Shown here piece after piece: positions 7,065 to 14,668 of a DNA stretch of 64,000 nucleotides (position 1 is its first letter; every line of letters starts with the position of its first letter). Location of the stretch: NCBI GenBank assembly GCA_021200565.1, contig JAJQGJ010000017.1:216382-280381 (forward strand), read 5' to 3'. A program made the translations under genes and the position numbers. The notes beneath the pieces were generated by a model, which ran no database searches, had not been told where the DNA came from, and was given only the letters and a program-made list of their open reading frames with translations. This DNA is from Oscillospiraceae bacterium. GTDB lineage: Bacteria; Bacillota; Clostridia; Oscillospirales; Ruminococcaceae.

Positions 7065-9457
7065 TGAGAGAAGAATATAAAACACTCGAATTACATAAAA
7101 TCCTCGAAATGCTATCTGATGAGTGTTCAAACGACGCTTCGAAGGATATGGCACTCGGGGTTGAACCATCAACGGACTTAGAGATGGTTCACAAAGAGGT
7201 TGAGAAGACTTTTGATGCTTTTAATGCGTCCACAAGATTCGGCAGTCCGACTTTCATGCGCATTCCCGACGTTTCGGTTATAGCAAAAAGAGCTCTGAGC
7301 GGTGCCACACTCTCGCTAAGAGAGCTTCTTGACGTATCGAGAATGCTGTCGCAGACTGAGATACTATTATCCTGGAGACAGCAATTTTCTGATGAGGAAT
7401 TCAGCCTTGATTATCTCTTTGAGTGCCTGTTTTCAAACAGAGAACTCAACTACAAAATTACGAATGCAGTTGTCAGTGAGGAAGAAATTGCAGACACCGC
7501 AAGCGCTGAATTGGCTTCAATCAGAAGAAAAATTCTGTCTGCGGGTTCAAAAATCCGTGATACGCTCGATAAGATGGTTCGCTCAAGTGATACTCAGGCA
7601 TATCTGCAGGATACTATTATCACTATGCGTGACGGCAGGTATGTTCTGCCGGTTAAATCCGAAGCAAAAAACAGTGTTCCTGGATTGGTTCACGATACGT
7701 CAGCGAGCGGTCAGACATACTTCATTGAACCTATGGCAGTTGTTGAGGCAAATAACGAAATCAGAATTCTCAAGGGCAAGGAACAGGACGAGATTCACAG
7801 AATCATTTCAGAGCTTTCAAGCGAATGTGCTGAATATGCTGAACAGCTTATTTCCGACTACAATGCCGCTGTGATGCTTGATTTGTACTTTGCAAAGTCA
7901 AATTTAGGGGCAAAGATGTCAGCCACAATGCCGGCTATATCAGATGATGGAGAGATCATTCTGAAAAAAGCCCGCCATCCGCTTATCGATAAGGAAAGAG
8001 TAGTTCCTATTGATTTTTCTATTGGAAATGGTTATGACGCATTGATTATAACCGGTCCAAATACAGGTGGCAAGACTGTTATCCTTAAGACTGTTGGTCT
8101 CCTGACACTTATGACGATGTGTGGTCTTCTGATACCTGTTTCGGACGGAAGTAAGATAACCGTCTTCAGCGATGTTTTGGTCGACATAGGCGACAAGCAG
8201 TCTATTGAGGAAAGCCTTTCTACTTTTTCGTCTCATATGACGGATATTGTAGATATTCTGAATCGTGTCAGCTATAGCTCATTAGTACTTATTGATGAGC
8301 TTGGCTCAGGAACTGATCCTGTCGAGGGTGCGGCTCTGGCTGTTGCGATTATAGAGAGAATCAAGATGACTGGAGCCAAGCTTGTCACCACAACTCACTA
8401 CCAGGAACTCAAAATGTATGCACTTGAAACTGAGGGTGTCGAAAACGCTTCCTGCGAGTTTGATATTAAAACTCTGCAGCCGACATATAGGCTTATAATA
8501 GGTTCTCCGGGCAAATCGAATGCCTTTGCTATTTCAAAGCGTCTGGGGATTGATGATGGAATTATCTCTCGTGCAGAAAACCTTATGTCAGCAGAAGCTC
8601 AGAAGTTTGAAGATACTATCGAACGCCTTGAGGCTGCTCGTCAGGATTATGAGGAGAGAGCGGCGAGTGTTGAACAGTATGAGAGGGAAGTGAGAACACT
8701 TCGTGATGAACTCAGGTCTGAGCATGAGAAGTATCAGTCGGAAAAGGACAAGGAGCTTCTTAAGGTTAAAAAAGAGGCAAGAGAGCTCGTAGAACGTGTC
8801 AACATGCAGTCCCGTAGGCTGATGAATGAGCTTGAGGATATTAAAAAGTCGAAGGACAAGGAAGACTTCTCGCAAAGAGTACAGCAGGAGAGGCAGAAGT
8901 ATAAATCCGAAATCGACAGCATGTATAATGAAGCATCAAAGCTTGGTGAGCTGTCTGATGAGGATTATGTGCCTCCGAGACCTTTCAAAAAAGGCGACGA
9001 CGTTATCATAAGAGATGGCAATAAAACCGGTGTTCTAATGTCGCTTCCAGATGCTTCTGGCAACTGCGTTGTTCAGATGGGAATCATGAAAACGAAAGTA
9101 CATGTTTCACTTCTGCGACTTGCGGAAAAAGAGATTACTTTTAATAATAAATCGATTAAGAGGAAGCAACAGGGAAGCGTCTCAAACTCTACCGAGAGTC
9201 GTGCGACACGAAAAGCTGAAACTGAGCTTGATATTCGCGGTTACACGGTTGATGAGGGACTGTATGAGCTTGATTCGTTTATCGATAAGGCAATCATGAG
9301 CGGCAACAAAGTTGTAATGATAATCCATGGTAAAGGCACCGGTGCCTTGAAAACTGCAGTCAGAAATCACCTCAGGAAGCACCCGTCAGTTGAGTCGATG
9401 AGAAAAGGCGTGTACGGCGAAGGTGAAGACGGAGTTACTGTTGTGGAGCTCAAATAG
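7064..9457 (+). CDS. mutS2: MutS2, ribosome-rescue/recombination ATPase with Smr nuclease domain
   Basis: MutS2 protein of 797 residues. It lacks the mismatch-recognition domain of MutS. Instead it has core/lever domains, an ABC-type ATPase with Walker A GPNTGGKT near residue 331 and Walker B LVLIDELGSGTDP near 405, a long coiled coil (~510-620), a KOW-like segment, and a C-terminal Smr domain from about residue 718 with ELDIRG and HGKGTGALK. In Bacillus it splits collided ribosomes; elsewhere it suppresses recombination. The ATG at 7064 overlaps the recO stop; a TTG three bases earlier is less likely. It is probably the last gene of the phoH operon. Confidence 0.96.
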   Translation: MREEYKTLELHKILEMLSDECSNDASKDMALGVEPSTDLEMVHKEVEKTFDAFNASTRFGSPTFMRIPDVSVIAKRALSGATLSLRELLDVSRMLSQTEILLSWRQQFSDEEFSLDYLFECLFSNRELNYKITNAVVSEEEIADTASAELASIRRKILSAGSKIRDTLDKMVRSSDTQAYLQDTIITMRDGRYVLPVKSEAKNSVPGLVHDTSASGQTYFIEPMAVVEANNEIRILKGKEQDEIHRIISELSSECAEYAEQLISDYNAAVMLDLYFAKSNLGAKMSATMPAISDDGEIILKKARHPLIDKERVVPIDFSIGNGYDALIITGPNTGGKTVILKTVGLLTLMTMCGLLIPVSDGSKITVFSDVLVDIGDKQSIEESLSTFSSHMTDIVDILNRVSYSSLVLIDELGSGTDPVEGAALAVAIIERIKMTGAKLVTTTHYQELKMYALETEGVENASCEFDIKTLQPTYRLIIGSPGKSNAFAISKRLGIDDGIISRAENLMSAEAQKFEDTIERLEAARQDYEERAASVEQYEREVRTLRDELRSEHEKYQSEKDKELLKVKKEARELVERVNMQSRRLMNELEDIKKSKDKEDFSQRVQQERQKYKSEIDSMYNEASKLGELSDEDYVPPRPFKKGDDVIIRDGNKTGVLMSLPDASGNCVVQMGIMKTKVHVSLLRLAEKEITFNNKSIKRKQQGSVSNSTESRATRKAETELDIRGYTVDEGLYELDSFIDKAIMSGNKVVMIIHGKGTGALKTAVRNHLRKHPSVESMRKGVYGEGEDGVTVVELK

Positions 9458-9682
9458 TGTTATCAGAAGAAAGTGATAGCTTTCAAGTTGTAGGATCCGG
9501 GACTAATAGTCAGAGTATTGAAGTTATATAGTTCAGGGAAGTGCTCTTTACCGGATTGATTGCGGACTTGAGGGACGAAGCCATACAAGAAAGTACGAAA
9601 TAAAATATGCATCGATGTGCGCTAAATAAAAATTTAACGCACATCAGGGGACAAGAAACTGGCTTTTAAGCAAGATTTATAA
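9458..9682 (+). other. Intergenic region with nested inverted repeats (possible structured RNA)
   Basis: 225 bases without a convincing gene. Complementary segments nest: ATCCGG (9495-9500) pairs with CCGGAT (9551-9556). Inside are a GACT-AAT-AGTC hairpin (9501-9511) and AGAG (9513-9516) with CTCT (9544-9547), which together form a small multibranch fold. Further down is a palindrome at 9614-9645. No known riboswitch core was recognised. It could be a leader of the xer gene, the tail of the mutS2 message or a small RNA. Confidence 0.35.
9614..9645 (+). repeat. 32-bp palindrome upstream of the Xer gene
   Basis: GATGTGCG (9614-9621) and CGCACATC (9638-9645) flank TAAAT...ATTTA, giving a near-perfect inverted repeat. 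There is no T-run after it, so it is not an ordinary terminator. It could be an operator, an mRNA hairpin or a recombinase-related site. Confidence 0.6.
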
Positions 9683-10759
9683 GTGTGGTGTTTTGAATTG
9701 CGTGAAGAATACAGAAAAGATTGCCCGGCATATCTTGCAGGATACCTTACATATGCTGGCTCCGTAGTTGGTCGCACTGAACGAACTGTTGAGGCTTACT
9801 ATGTGGATATTCGAACATTTTTAAGATACTTGGTTTCTGTCAAGCATGATGATGTCAACTCAGAAGAAATTCCTTTTGCAAAAATTCCAATTAAGGATGT
9901 TCCTTTTTCTTATGTCAAGGAGTTTACTCTTATGGATGCGTATGAGTACATGAACTTCCTCATAAATGAGCGTCAGAACTCCAATAAGACTCGTGCCAGA
10001 AAAACATCGTCTCTTCGCAGGTTCTACGATTTTTTAGCGTCCTACAGGTCTCCTGATATATACAGGCTTGAGTCAAATCCTCTTGAGAAATTAGAGCTCC
10101 CAAGACCGGAAAGGACTCTTCCAAAGTACCTTGAGCTTGATCAGAGCAAGGAACTTCTTCAGGACGTTAAGAGTAAAAATTACCTTCGGGATTACTGTAT
10201 ATTAACTATATTTCTCAACTGTGGCTTGCGTCTCAGCGAGCTTGCTGGGCTTGACATTGATGATTATAGTGAAAGTGCACGTACTCTTCGTGTGTTTGGC
10301 AAAGGTCAAAAAGAACGGATCGTGTATCTCAATGATGCATGTATTTCTGCGCTTAACTCTTACTTAGAGGTCAGACCGGAGTCTGTGATGGATCCGAATG
10401 CAATCTTTCTATCTTTGCATCGTAGCGACCATCGCAGACTGTCGACACGCAGAATACAGCGAATAGTTGAGGATCAGCTTAATAATGCTGGTCTTGGAAA
10501 CCTCGGAATTTCTCCACATAAGCTAAGACACACAGCTGCAACACTTATGTACGAATATGGAAATGTTGATCCTATAGTTTTAAAGGACGTTTTGGGTCAC
10601 GTTAGCGTTGCGACAACTGAAATCTATACGCATTTATCAAATAAGGACAGAAAAGCTGCCGTTGAGAGCTCTCCTCTCGCTGATATGAAAGCAAGTGGAA
10701 ACAATACCAATGCATCTGACGACAATGACGATAATGGCAAATCCCCTGCTGATAGTTAA
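9683..10759 (+). CDS. Tyrosine recombinase of the XerC/XerD family
   Basis: Site-specific recombinase, 358 residues. An N-terminal SAM-like core-binding domain (LREEYRKDC...ERTVEAYYVDIRTFLRYL, ~5-130) is followed by the catalytic domain. This carries the catalytic Arg in NCGLRLSELAGLD, the HKLRHTAATLMYEYG box, LGHVSVATTEIYTH and the nucleophilic Tyr in IYTH. It most likely resolves chromosome dimers, since no integrase neighbours, phage genes or attachment sites are seen. It carries an unusual acidic Asn/Asp-rich tail of about 30 residues beyond the active site. The start is uncertain: GTG 9683 has no good ribosome site, and TTG 9698 with GTGGTG upstream is an alternative (353 residues). Confidence 0.88.
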   Translation: MWCFELREEYRKDCPAYLAGYLTYAGSVVGRTERTVEAYYVDIRTFLRYLVSVKHDDVNSEEIPFAKIPIKDVPFSYVKEFTLMDAYEYMNFLINERQNSNKTRARKTSSLRRFYDFLASYRSPDIYRLESNPLEKLELPRPERTLPKYLELDQSKELLQDVKSKNYLRDYCILTIFLNCGLRLSELAGLDIDDYSESARTLRVFGKGQKERIVYLNDACISALNSYLEVRPESVMDPNAIFLSLHRSDHRRLSTRRIQRIVEDQLNNAGLGNLGISPHKLRHTAATLMYEYGNVDPIVLKDVLGHVSVATTEIYTHLSNKDRKAAVESSPLADMKASGNNTNASDDNDDNGKSPADS

Positions 10760-10788
10760 TTATATTCAGATATAATTTGACGTGGCAT

Positions 10789-10823
10789 AAAAAACCCTCA
10801 AGTGCAAAACCTGAGGATTTTTT
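10789..10823. terminator. Bidirectional terminator between the Xer gene and the glycine-rich gene
   Basis: Stem AACCCTCA/TGAGGATT with one mismatch, flanked by A-runs on the left and T-runs on the right. It can therefore stop transcription from both converging genes. Confidence 0.7.
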
Positions 10824-10842
10824 GATTGGTGATTATAAAAGC

Positions 10843-11097
10843 TTACTGCTTCTTCTTTCCTGCAGACTTAACGCCTATTGCTGTGCCTAACGTAAGAGCG
10901 GTAATCGCACCGACAACGCTTAAAACATAAGGCATGCAACAGCCGCCGCAGTTGCCACGTCTGGGCATCGGTCTTCTTCTGGGTGGGGGTGGCATCATAC
11001 CACCTCTTGGTCCCATTCCACCTCTTGGTCCGCCTCCGAAGCCACCGCCGGGTCCACCGGGTCCACGACCACCACCGGGTCCTCCTGGTCCGGGCAT
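10843..11097 (-). CDS. Glycine/proline-rich mini-protein with C-terminal hydrophobic segment
   Basis: Unrecognised 84-residue protein. Residues 1-45 are almost only Gly, Pro, Arg and Met, with collagen-like GPGGPGG runs and then PPPPRRRPMPRR. A CGGCC cysteine cluster follows at ~50-54, then a hydrophobic helix YVLSVVGAITALTLGTAIGV, and a KKKQ end. This suggests a basic disordered region tethered to the membrane. The ATG at 11097 is preferred because an AAGGAG site stands eight bases before it; the GTG at 11106 lies inside that site. It has its own promoter and terminator, so it is monocistronic. Similar low-complexity mini-proteins occur in Clostridia, but I know of no function. Confidence 0.65.
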   Translation of the reverse strand: MPGPGGPGGGRGPGGPGGGFGGGPRGGMGPRGGMMPPPPRRRPMPRRGNCGGCCMPYVLSVVGAITALTLGTAIGVKSAGKKKQ

Positions 11098-11160
11098 TCC
11101 GATCACTCCTTTCTTACATAGTGCTTGAATTAATCAAGTTCGGCTAATTGCCTTGAAATT

Positions 11161-11189
11161 ATTATACCGTAAATCCTGGCAAAAATCAA
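11161..11189 (-). promoter_or_regulatory. Promoter of the glycine-rich gene
   Basis: Minus strand TTGATT (11184-11189), 17-base spacer, TATAAT (11161-11166). The leader between it and the ATG is about 55 bases. Confidence 0.7.
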
Positions 11190-11261
11190 GTATCATATGT
11201 GAAAGAAGTGGGATAATTTGCTGTAATTTTGCACAGTTTTCTTATTCTGTGTGTCTGAATC

Positions 11262-12350
11262 TCAGTCTTGATGGTCACTTCGAATTCTTTCAATCAGCCT
11301 TTGGCAGACGTCATTGACCTTTTGGAAATCCATAGCATTAATATAGTAGCTCTCTAATTCATCGTGAATGTCCTTAGCGGTCTTAAGTGCGCAAACCATC
11401 TCATCGATCAGCTCTTTTATTATTCCCTCATCAAATTCAAGTCTCTTTCGCTTATCTTTCAGGATGTCTCTGTCATAAAATCTCATGGAATTTATCTTTG
11501 TTGAATTTGCAATATCATCTGAAATTCCGGAGACAAAGGCTGTTGCAATTTCAGGAATAATCACGTGCTGATATACGCTTCCTGACATGAAAACATTCTT
11601 GCTTATCAGAACATTATAACCGTTATCCGTTGCTCGTCTTGCAAGCTGCTTCAGAAGCTTATCTGTTACAGCGAAAGAGCTATCTTCAATTTTATACACG
11701 TTCAGATGTTCAAACAGATTGGTAAACGTCATGACTCCGACAGGCGTAAATGATGTCATCTGCCTGAATCTGATCCTGCCCTGACTTTCAGAAGCTTTTT
11801 TCTTTGGGAAAAGCCTTGTTGAAAGCCGTTCGAGATAGGCATCCAGCTTTGAGCAGTCCAATGCGGAGTCGCCGATTGACATAATATCCTCGTTTACTGA
11901 GATTATCGCACTCAGGTATTTCTTTGCAAGTGCGTGATACCTCTGGTTTCTGTTTGTAGAATCAATGATTCCGCTTTTACTCGACGAAAGCGACTCGAGA
12001 TTCCAGCATTCGCCAAGGTCAACTAAAATCTCTCGTGCACCAGGATAAGTAGGTTCGATGACGTGAGGAGAAGTTCCATCTGCAATTATAATTTTTAGGT
12101 TGTCAAATAAAACCGCATCAAGAGAATACGGATCGGATGAGCAGTAGTATATCTCAGGCTCATCCAAATCCGAAAGCGAGGATGCGATCTTTTTCATAAG
12201 TGAGGATTTTCCGGTTCCGGGTCCACCTTTGATGATGTAAGTAGTGAATTCTCCCGACTCAATATCATCTCTGAGATGAGTTGTGAAACCATCAGGCGTT
12301 GAATAGCCCATGAAGTACGTCTTTTTGAAATCGTTGTCAGTAATAATCAT
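11262..12350 (-). CDS. PRK06851-type P-loop ATPase of unknown function
   Basis: Cytoplasmic ATPase, 362 residues, resembling the uncharacterised PRK06851 group of Firmicutes. It begins with a short lead, then Walker A KGGPGTGKSSLMKK near residue 42. The group-typical YYCSSDPYSLDAV and DGTSPHVIEPTYPGAREILVDLG follow. Group members have two P-loop halves; in the second half here the P-loop position reads as degenerate (RFRQMTSFTPVGVMTF), so only the first clear P-loop may be active. A GGAGG site precedes the ATG. It lies downstream of manA on the same strand with a 77-base gap. No partner or substrate can be inferred. Confidence 0.75.
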   Translation of the reverse strand: MIITDNDFKKTYFMGYSTPDGFTTHLRDDIESGEFTTYIIKGGPGTGKSSLMKKIASSLSDLDEPEIYYCSSDPYSLDAVLFDNLKIIIADGTSPHVIEPTYPGAREILVDLGECWNLESLSSSKSGIIDSTNRNQRYHALAKKYLSAIISVNEDIMSIGDSALDCSKLDAYLERLSTRLFPKKKASESQGRIRFRQMTSFTPVGVMTFTNLFEHLNVYKIEDSSFAVTDKLLKQLARRATDNGYNVLISKNVFMSGSVYQHVIIPEIATAFVSGISDDIANSTKINSMRFYDRDILKDKRKRLEFDEGIIKELIDEMVCALKTAKDIHDELESYYINAMDFQKVNDVCQRLIERIRSDHQD

Positions 12351-12427
12351 TAGCTGTTCCTCCGTTTACTTTACTTTTTAGCATAGTATGGGAAACAGCT
12401 TATCCGGGTTACAAGGCTGATTCAGAT

Positions 12428-13399
12428 TCAGACAGATGCCGAAAGAATCTGAGCGCTTCCAATTAGAGTGAACTCAATTCCACAGGGTATAAAAACGCTC
12501 TCACCTTTCTTTATGCGATAGCTTCCCTGTTCAGATTTCAGCACAGTCTCTCCGTCCATTACGACCAGTGACACAAAGCTTGAAGCGTTTCTGATCTCGC
12601 AGCTGCCATCTAGGCTTATCAGATTGGCATCAAAGTATTTGCATTTTGCAAGATGACGTACGGTTGAGCCGCCGCAAACTGTGACTTCGCCTACATTTCC
12701 ATATGGTGCAGCCGGAGGATTTGTATTTGAGACAGCAATAGCTTTCTCAACATGGAGCTGTCTCGGCTTGCCATCTGCACCGAGCCTGCCGTAGTCTGAT
12801 ACACGGTATGTGACATTTGAATTCTGCTGAATCTCTGCAATAAGTATTCCCTTCCCTATTGCATGAACAGTGCCCGATGGAATGAAGAATATATCGCCTT
12901 TATGGACGTCAACATAGTTCAGCACCTCGTCCAGTGTGTTTGACTCGATTCTTTTCTTGAATTCACTGCTGTCGATGCTGTGCTTGAAGCCGTAGACAAG
13001 CTGTGCACCTTCATCACAGTCGATGACATACCACATTTCAGTTTTGCCATTGTCGCCTTCGTTTGCTCTTGCATACTCGTCGCTCGGGTGAACCTGAATA
13101 GAAAGCCTGTCTTTAGCATCTATAAGCTTGACAAGAATCGGGAACCTGTCAAAATCCTTGCAGGCATTACCTAAAGCGTCAGGACCAAAAGCATCAATAG
13201 CTTCTTCAAGAGTCTTGCCTTCAAGAGAGCCGTTGGCGACGACGCTCGGTCCGTCCTTGTGGCAGGAAACAACCCAAGCTTCTGCAACCTTTTCGAGCTC
13301 GCTTTCAAAGCCAAAATCGCTTTTAAGCCTTGTTCCTCCCCAGATGTAGTCCTTGAGAGGAGCTTTAAGAATAAGTGGATAGAAATTAGAATCAGTCAT
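12428..13399 (-). CDS. manA: Mannose-6-phosphate isomerase, class I
   Basis: Zinc-dependent isomerase interconverting fructose-6-phosphate and mannose-6-phosphate, feeding mannose use or GDP-mannose synthesis. At 323 residues it has the length of the short Firmicute ManA. Visible motifs are PLKDYIWGGTRL at the N-terminus, the metal-site LSIQVHPSDEYA near residue 95, KTEMWYVID, and FFIPSGTVHAIGKGILIAEIQ near 172, with YRVSDYGR close by. An AAGGAG site precedes the ATG at 13399. It lies 18 bases downstream of the U32 gene and may be co-transcribed with it, although the functions are unrelated. Confidence 0.94.
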   Translation of the reverse strand: MTDSNFYPLILKAPLKDYIWGGTRLKSDFGFESELEKVAEAWVVSCHKDGPSVVANGSLEGKTLEEAIDAFGPDALGNACKDFDRFPILVKLIDAKDRLSIQVHPSDEYARANEGDNGKTEMWYVIDCDEGAQLVYGFKHSIDSSEFKKRIESNTLDEVLNYVDVHKGDIFFIPSGTVHAIGKGILIAEIQQNSNVTYRVSDYGRLGADGKPRQLHVEKAIAVSNTNPPAAPYGNVGEVTVCGGSTVRHLAKCKYFDANLISLDGSCEIRNASSFVSLVVMDGETVLKSEQGSYRIKKGESVFIPCGIEFTLIGSAQILSASV

Positions 13400-13417
13400 T
13401 AGTATACACTCCTTATG

Positions 13418-14656
13418 TTATATCTTCTCAGCTTTTTCTGAGGTAATTTCTTTTCTTATTATTGAACCGGCTGGAATCTCCATATCAAACGGAATAGAAA
13501 GCTTCATAGTTGCTTTATTGGCGTTCTGAACTCGCTCTCCAAAGTCGTCATAAATTTCATTTGCAGTAAATTTTATCGGCTCACTGTCTGGAATAAGAAG
13601 CTCAAGCTGGTCGCCTTCAAAGAATCTGTTTCTCTGCGAGCATCTCAGCATCCCGCTATCATAGCCTTCAACTACAGCTACAACGTCGCATATCCGTTCA
13701 TATCCGCCCGTCTGATAATACTGGCAGTCGTTAGGATGACCAAAATAAAATCCTGTGCAATATTTTCGATGAGAGACCTTGAAGACCTCATTCTTGATCC
13801 ATTCCGGAAGAACATAATTATCTGGATCATTGCAAAGTATTTCTTTAGCTTTGATATAAGCGTTTGTTACAACAGAAACGTAATAAGCAGACTTTGCTCT
13901 GCCTTCAATTTTGAAGCTTGTAACGCCAGCTTTTGCAAGCTTGTCAAGATGCTCAATCATGCAGAGATCTTTTGCATTCAGAATGTAGCTTCCTTTTTCA
14001 TCTTCGGAAATCTGGTAATACTCGTTCGGTCTTGTTTCTTCAACAAGGCTGTAGCTCCAGCGGCAAGGCTGAGCACATTCACCTCTATTGGCGTTTCTGC
14101 CAGTCAAGTACTGAGACAAGAGACACCTTCCCGAGAACGAAACACACATCGCTCCGTGTACGAAGCACTCGATCTCTAATTCCTTTGGGGTCTTAGCTCT
14201 TATCTCGGCAATATCATCAAGTGACAGTTCTCTTGCAAGTACAACTCTTTTTGCTCCCATTTCGTAGAATGTTCTTGCTGTGAGATAGTTTACAATTCCA
14301 GCCTGCGTCGATACGTGAAGCGCTAAATCTGGCACAGCTTTTTTTATGAGAGCAAATGAGCCTATGTCACTGACAATAGCAGCATCAATTCCGCATGCAT
14401 ATGCTTCTTTGATATAGCCCTCAAGCCGGTCAGCCTCTGAATTACTCGGAAGAATATTTACAGTCAGGTAGACTTTTTTGCCGAGTGCATGAGTCTTGTC
14501 ACAAGCCTTTTTTAACTGTTCAAGCGTGAAATTAGCCGGTGCACCACGCATGCCATAGCTCTTTCCTGCAAGATAGACTGCATCTGCTCCAAAAAGAACC
14601 GCAGCATCAAGCCGTTCTTCGTCTCCAGCAGGAGAAAGAATTTCAATATCAGTCAA
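13418..14656 (-). CDS. U32-family protein, probable tRNA hydroxylation protein (TrhP type)
   Basis: Peptidase-U32-family protein, 412 residues. Members formerly called peptidases are now tied to prephenate-dependent hydroxylation of tRNA wobble uridine (TrhP) or of rRNA (RlhA). It shows ILSPAGDEERLDAAVLFGADAVYLAG at the N-terminus and the family signature ECFVHGAMCVSFSGRCLLSQYLTGRNANRG in two parts near residue 165. The cluster cysteines include GECAQPCRW and DLCM, and FKIEGR occurs near 248. The start is TTG at 14656 with a GAGGTG site. It follows mltG, as in B. subtilis, where yrrO (trhP2) lies near mltG (yrrL). That context supports the tRNA role. Confidence 0.8.
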   Translation of the reverse strand: MTDIEILSPAGDEERLDAAVLFGADAVYLAGKSYGMRGAPANFTLEQLKKACDKTHALGKKVYLTVNILPSNSEADRLEGYIKEAYACGIDAAIVSDIGSFALIKKAVPDLALHVSTQAGIVNYLTARTFYEMGAKRVVLARELSLDDIAEIRAKTPKELEIECFVHGAMCVSFSGRCLLSQYLTGRNANRGECAQPCRWSYSLVEETRPNEYYQISEDEKGSYILNAKDLCMIEHLDKLAKAGVTSFKIEGRAKSAYYVSVVTNAYIKAKEILCNDPDNYVLPEWIKNEVFKVSHRKYCTGFYFGHPNDCQYYQTGGYERICDVVAVVEGYDSGMLRCSQRNRFFEGDQLELLIPDSEPIKFTANEIYDDFGERVQNANKATMKLSIPFDMEIPAGSIIRKEITSEKAEKI

Positions 14657-14668
14657 TGGCTATTCACC

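Noticed and set aside
9614-9645. dif-like Xer target site
   Set aside because: Arms do not resemble the known dif arms, and the spacer is too long for Xer recombination.
9458-9682. Known riboswitch class upstream of the Xer gene
   Set aside because: I recognised no core motif of SAM, TPP, cobalamin, c-di-GMP, purine, T-box or ZTP types.
10934-11128. Proline-rich plus-strand frame opposite the glycine-rich gene
   Set aside because: It is the antisense mirror of a GGN/CCN repeat, lacks a ribosome site, and the minus frame has a promoter and terminator.
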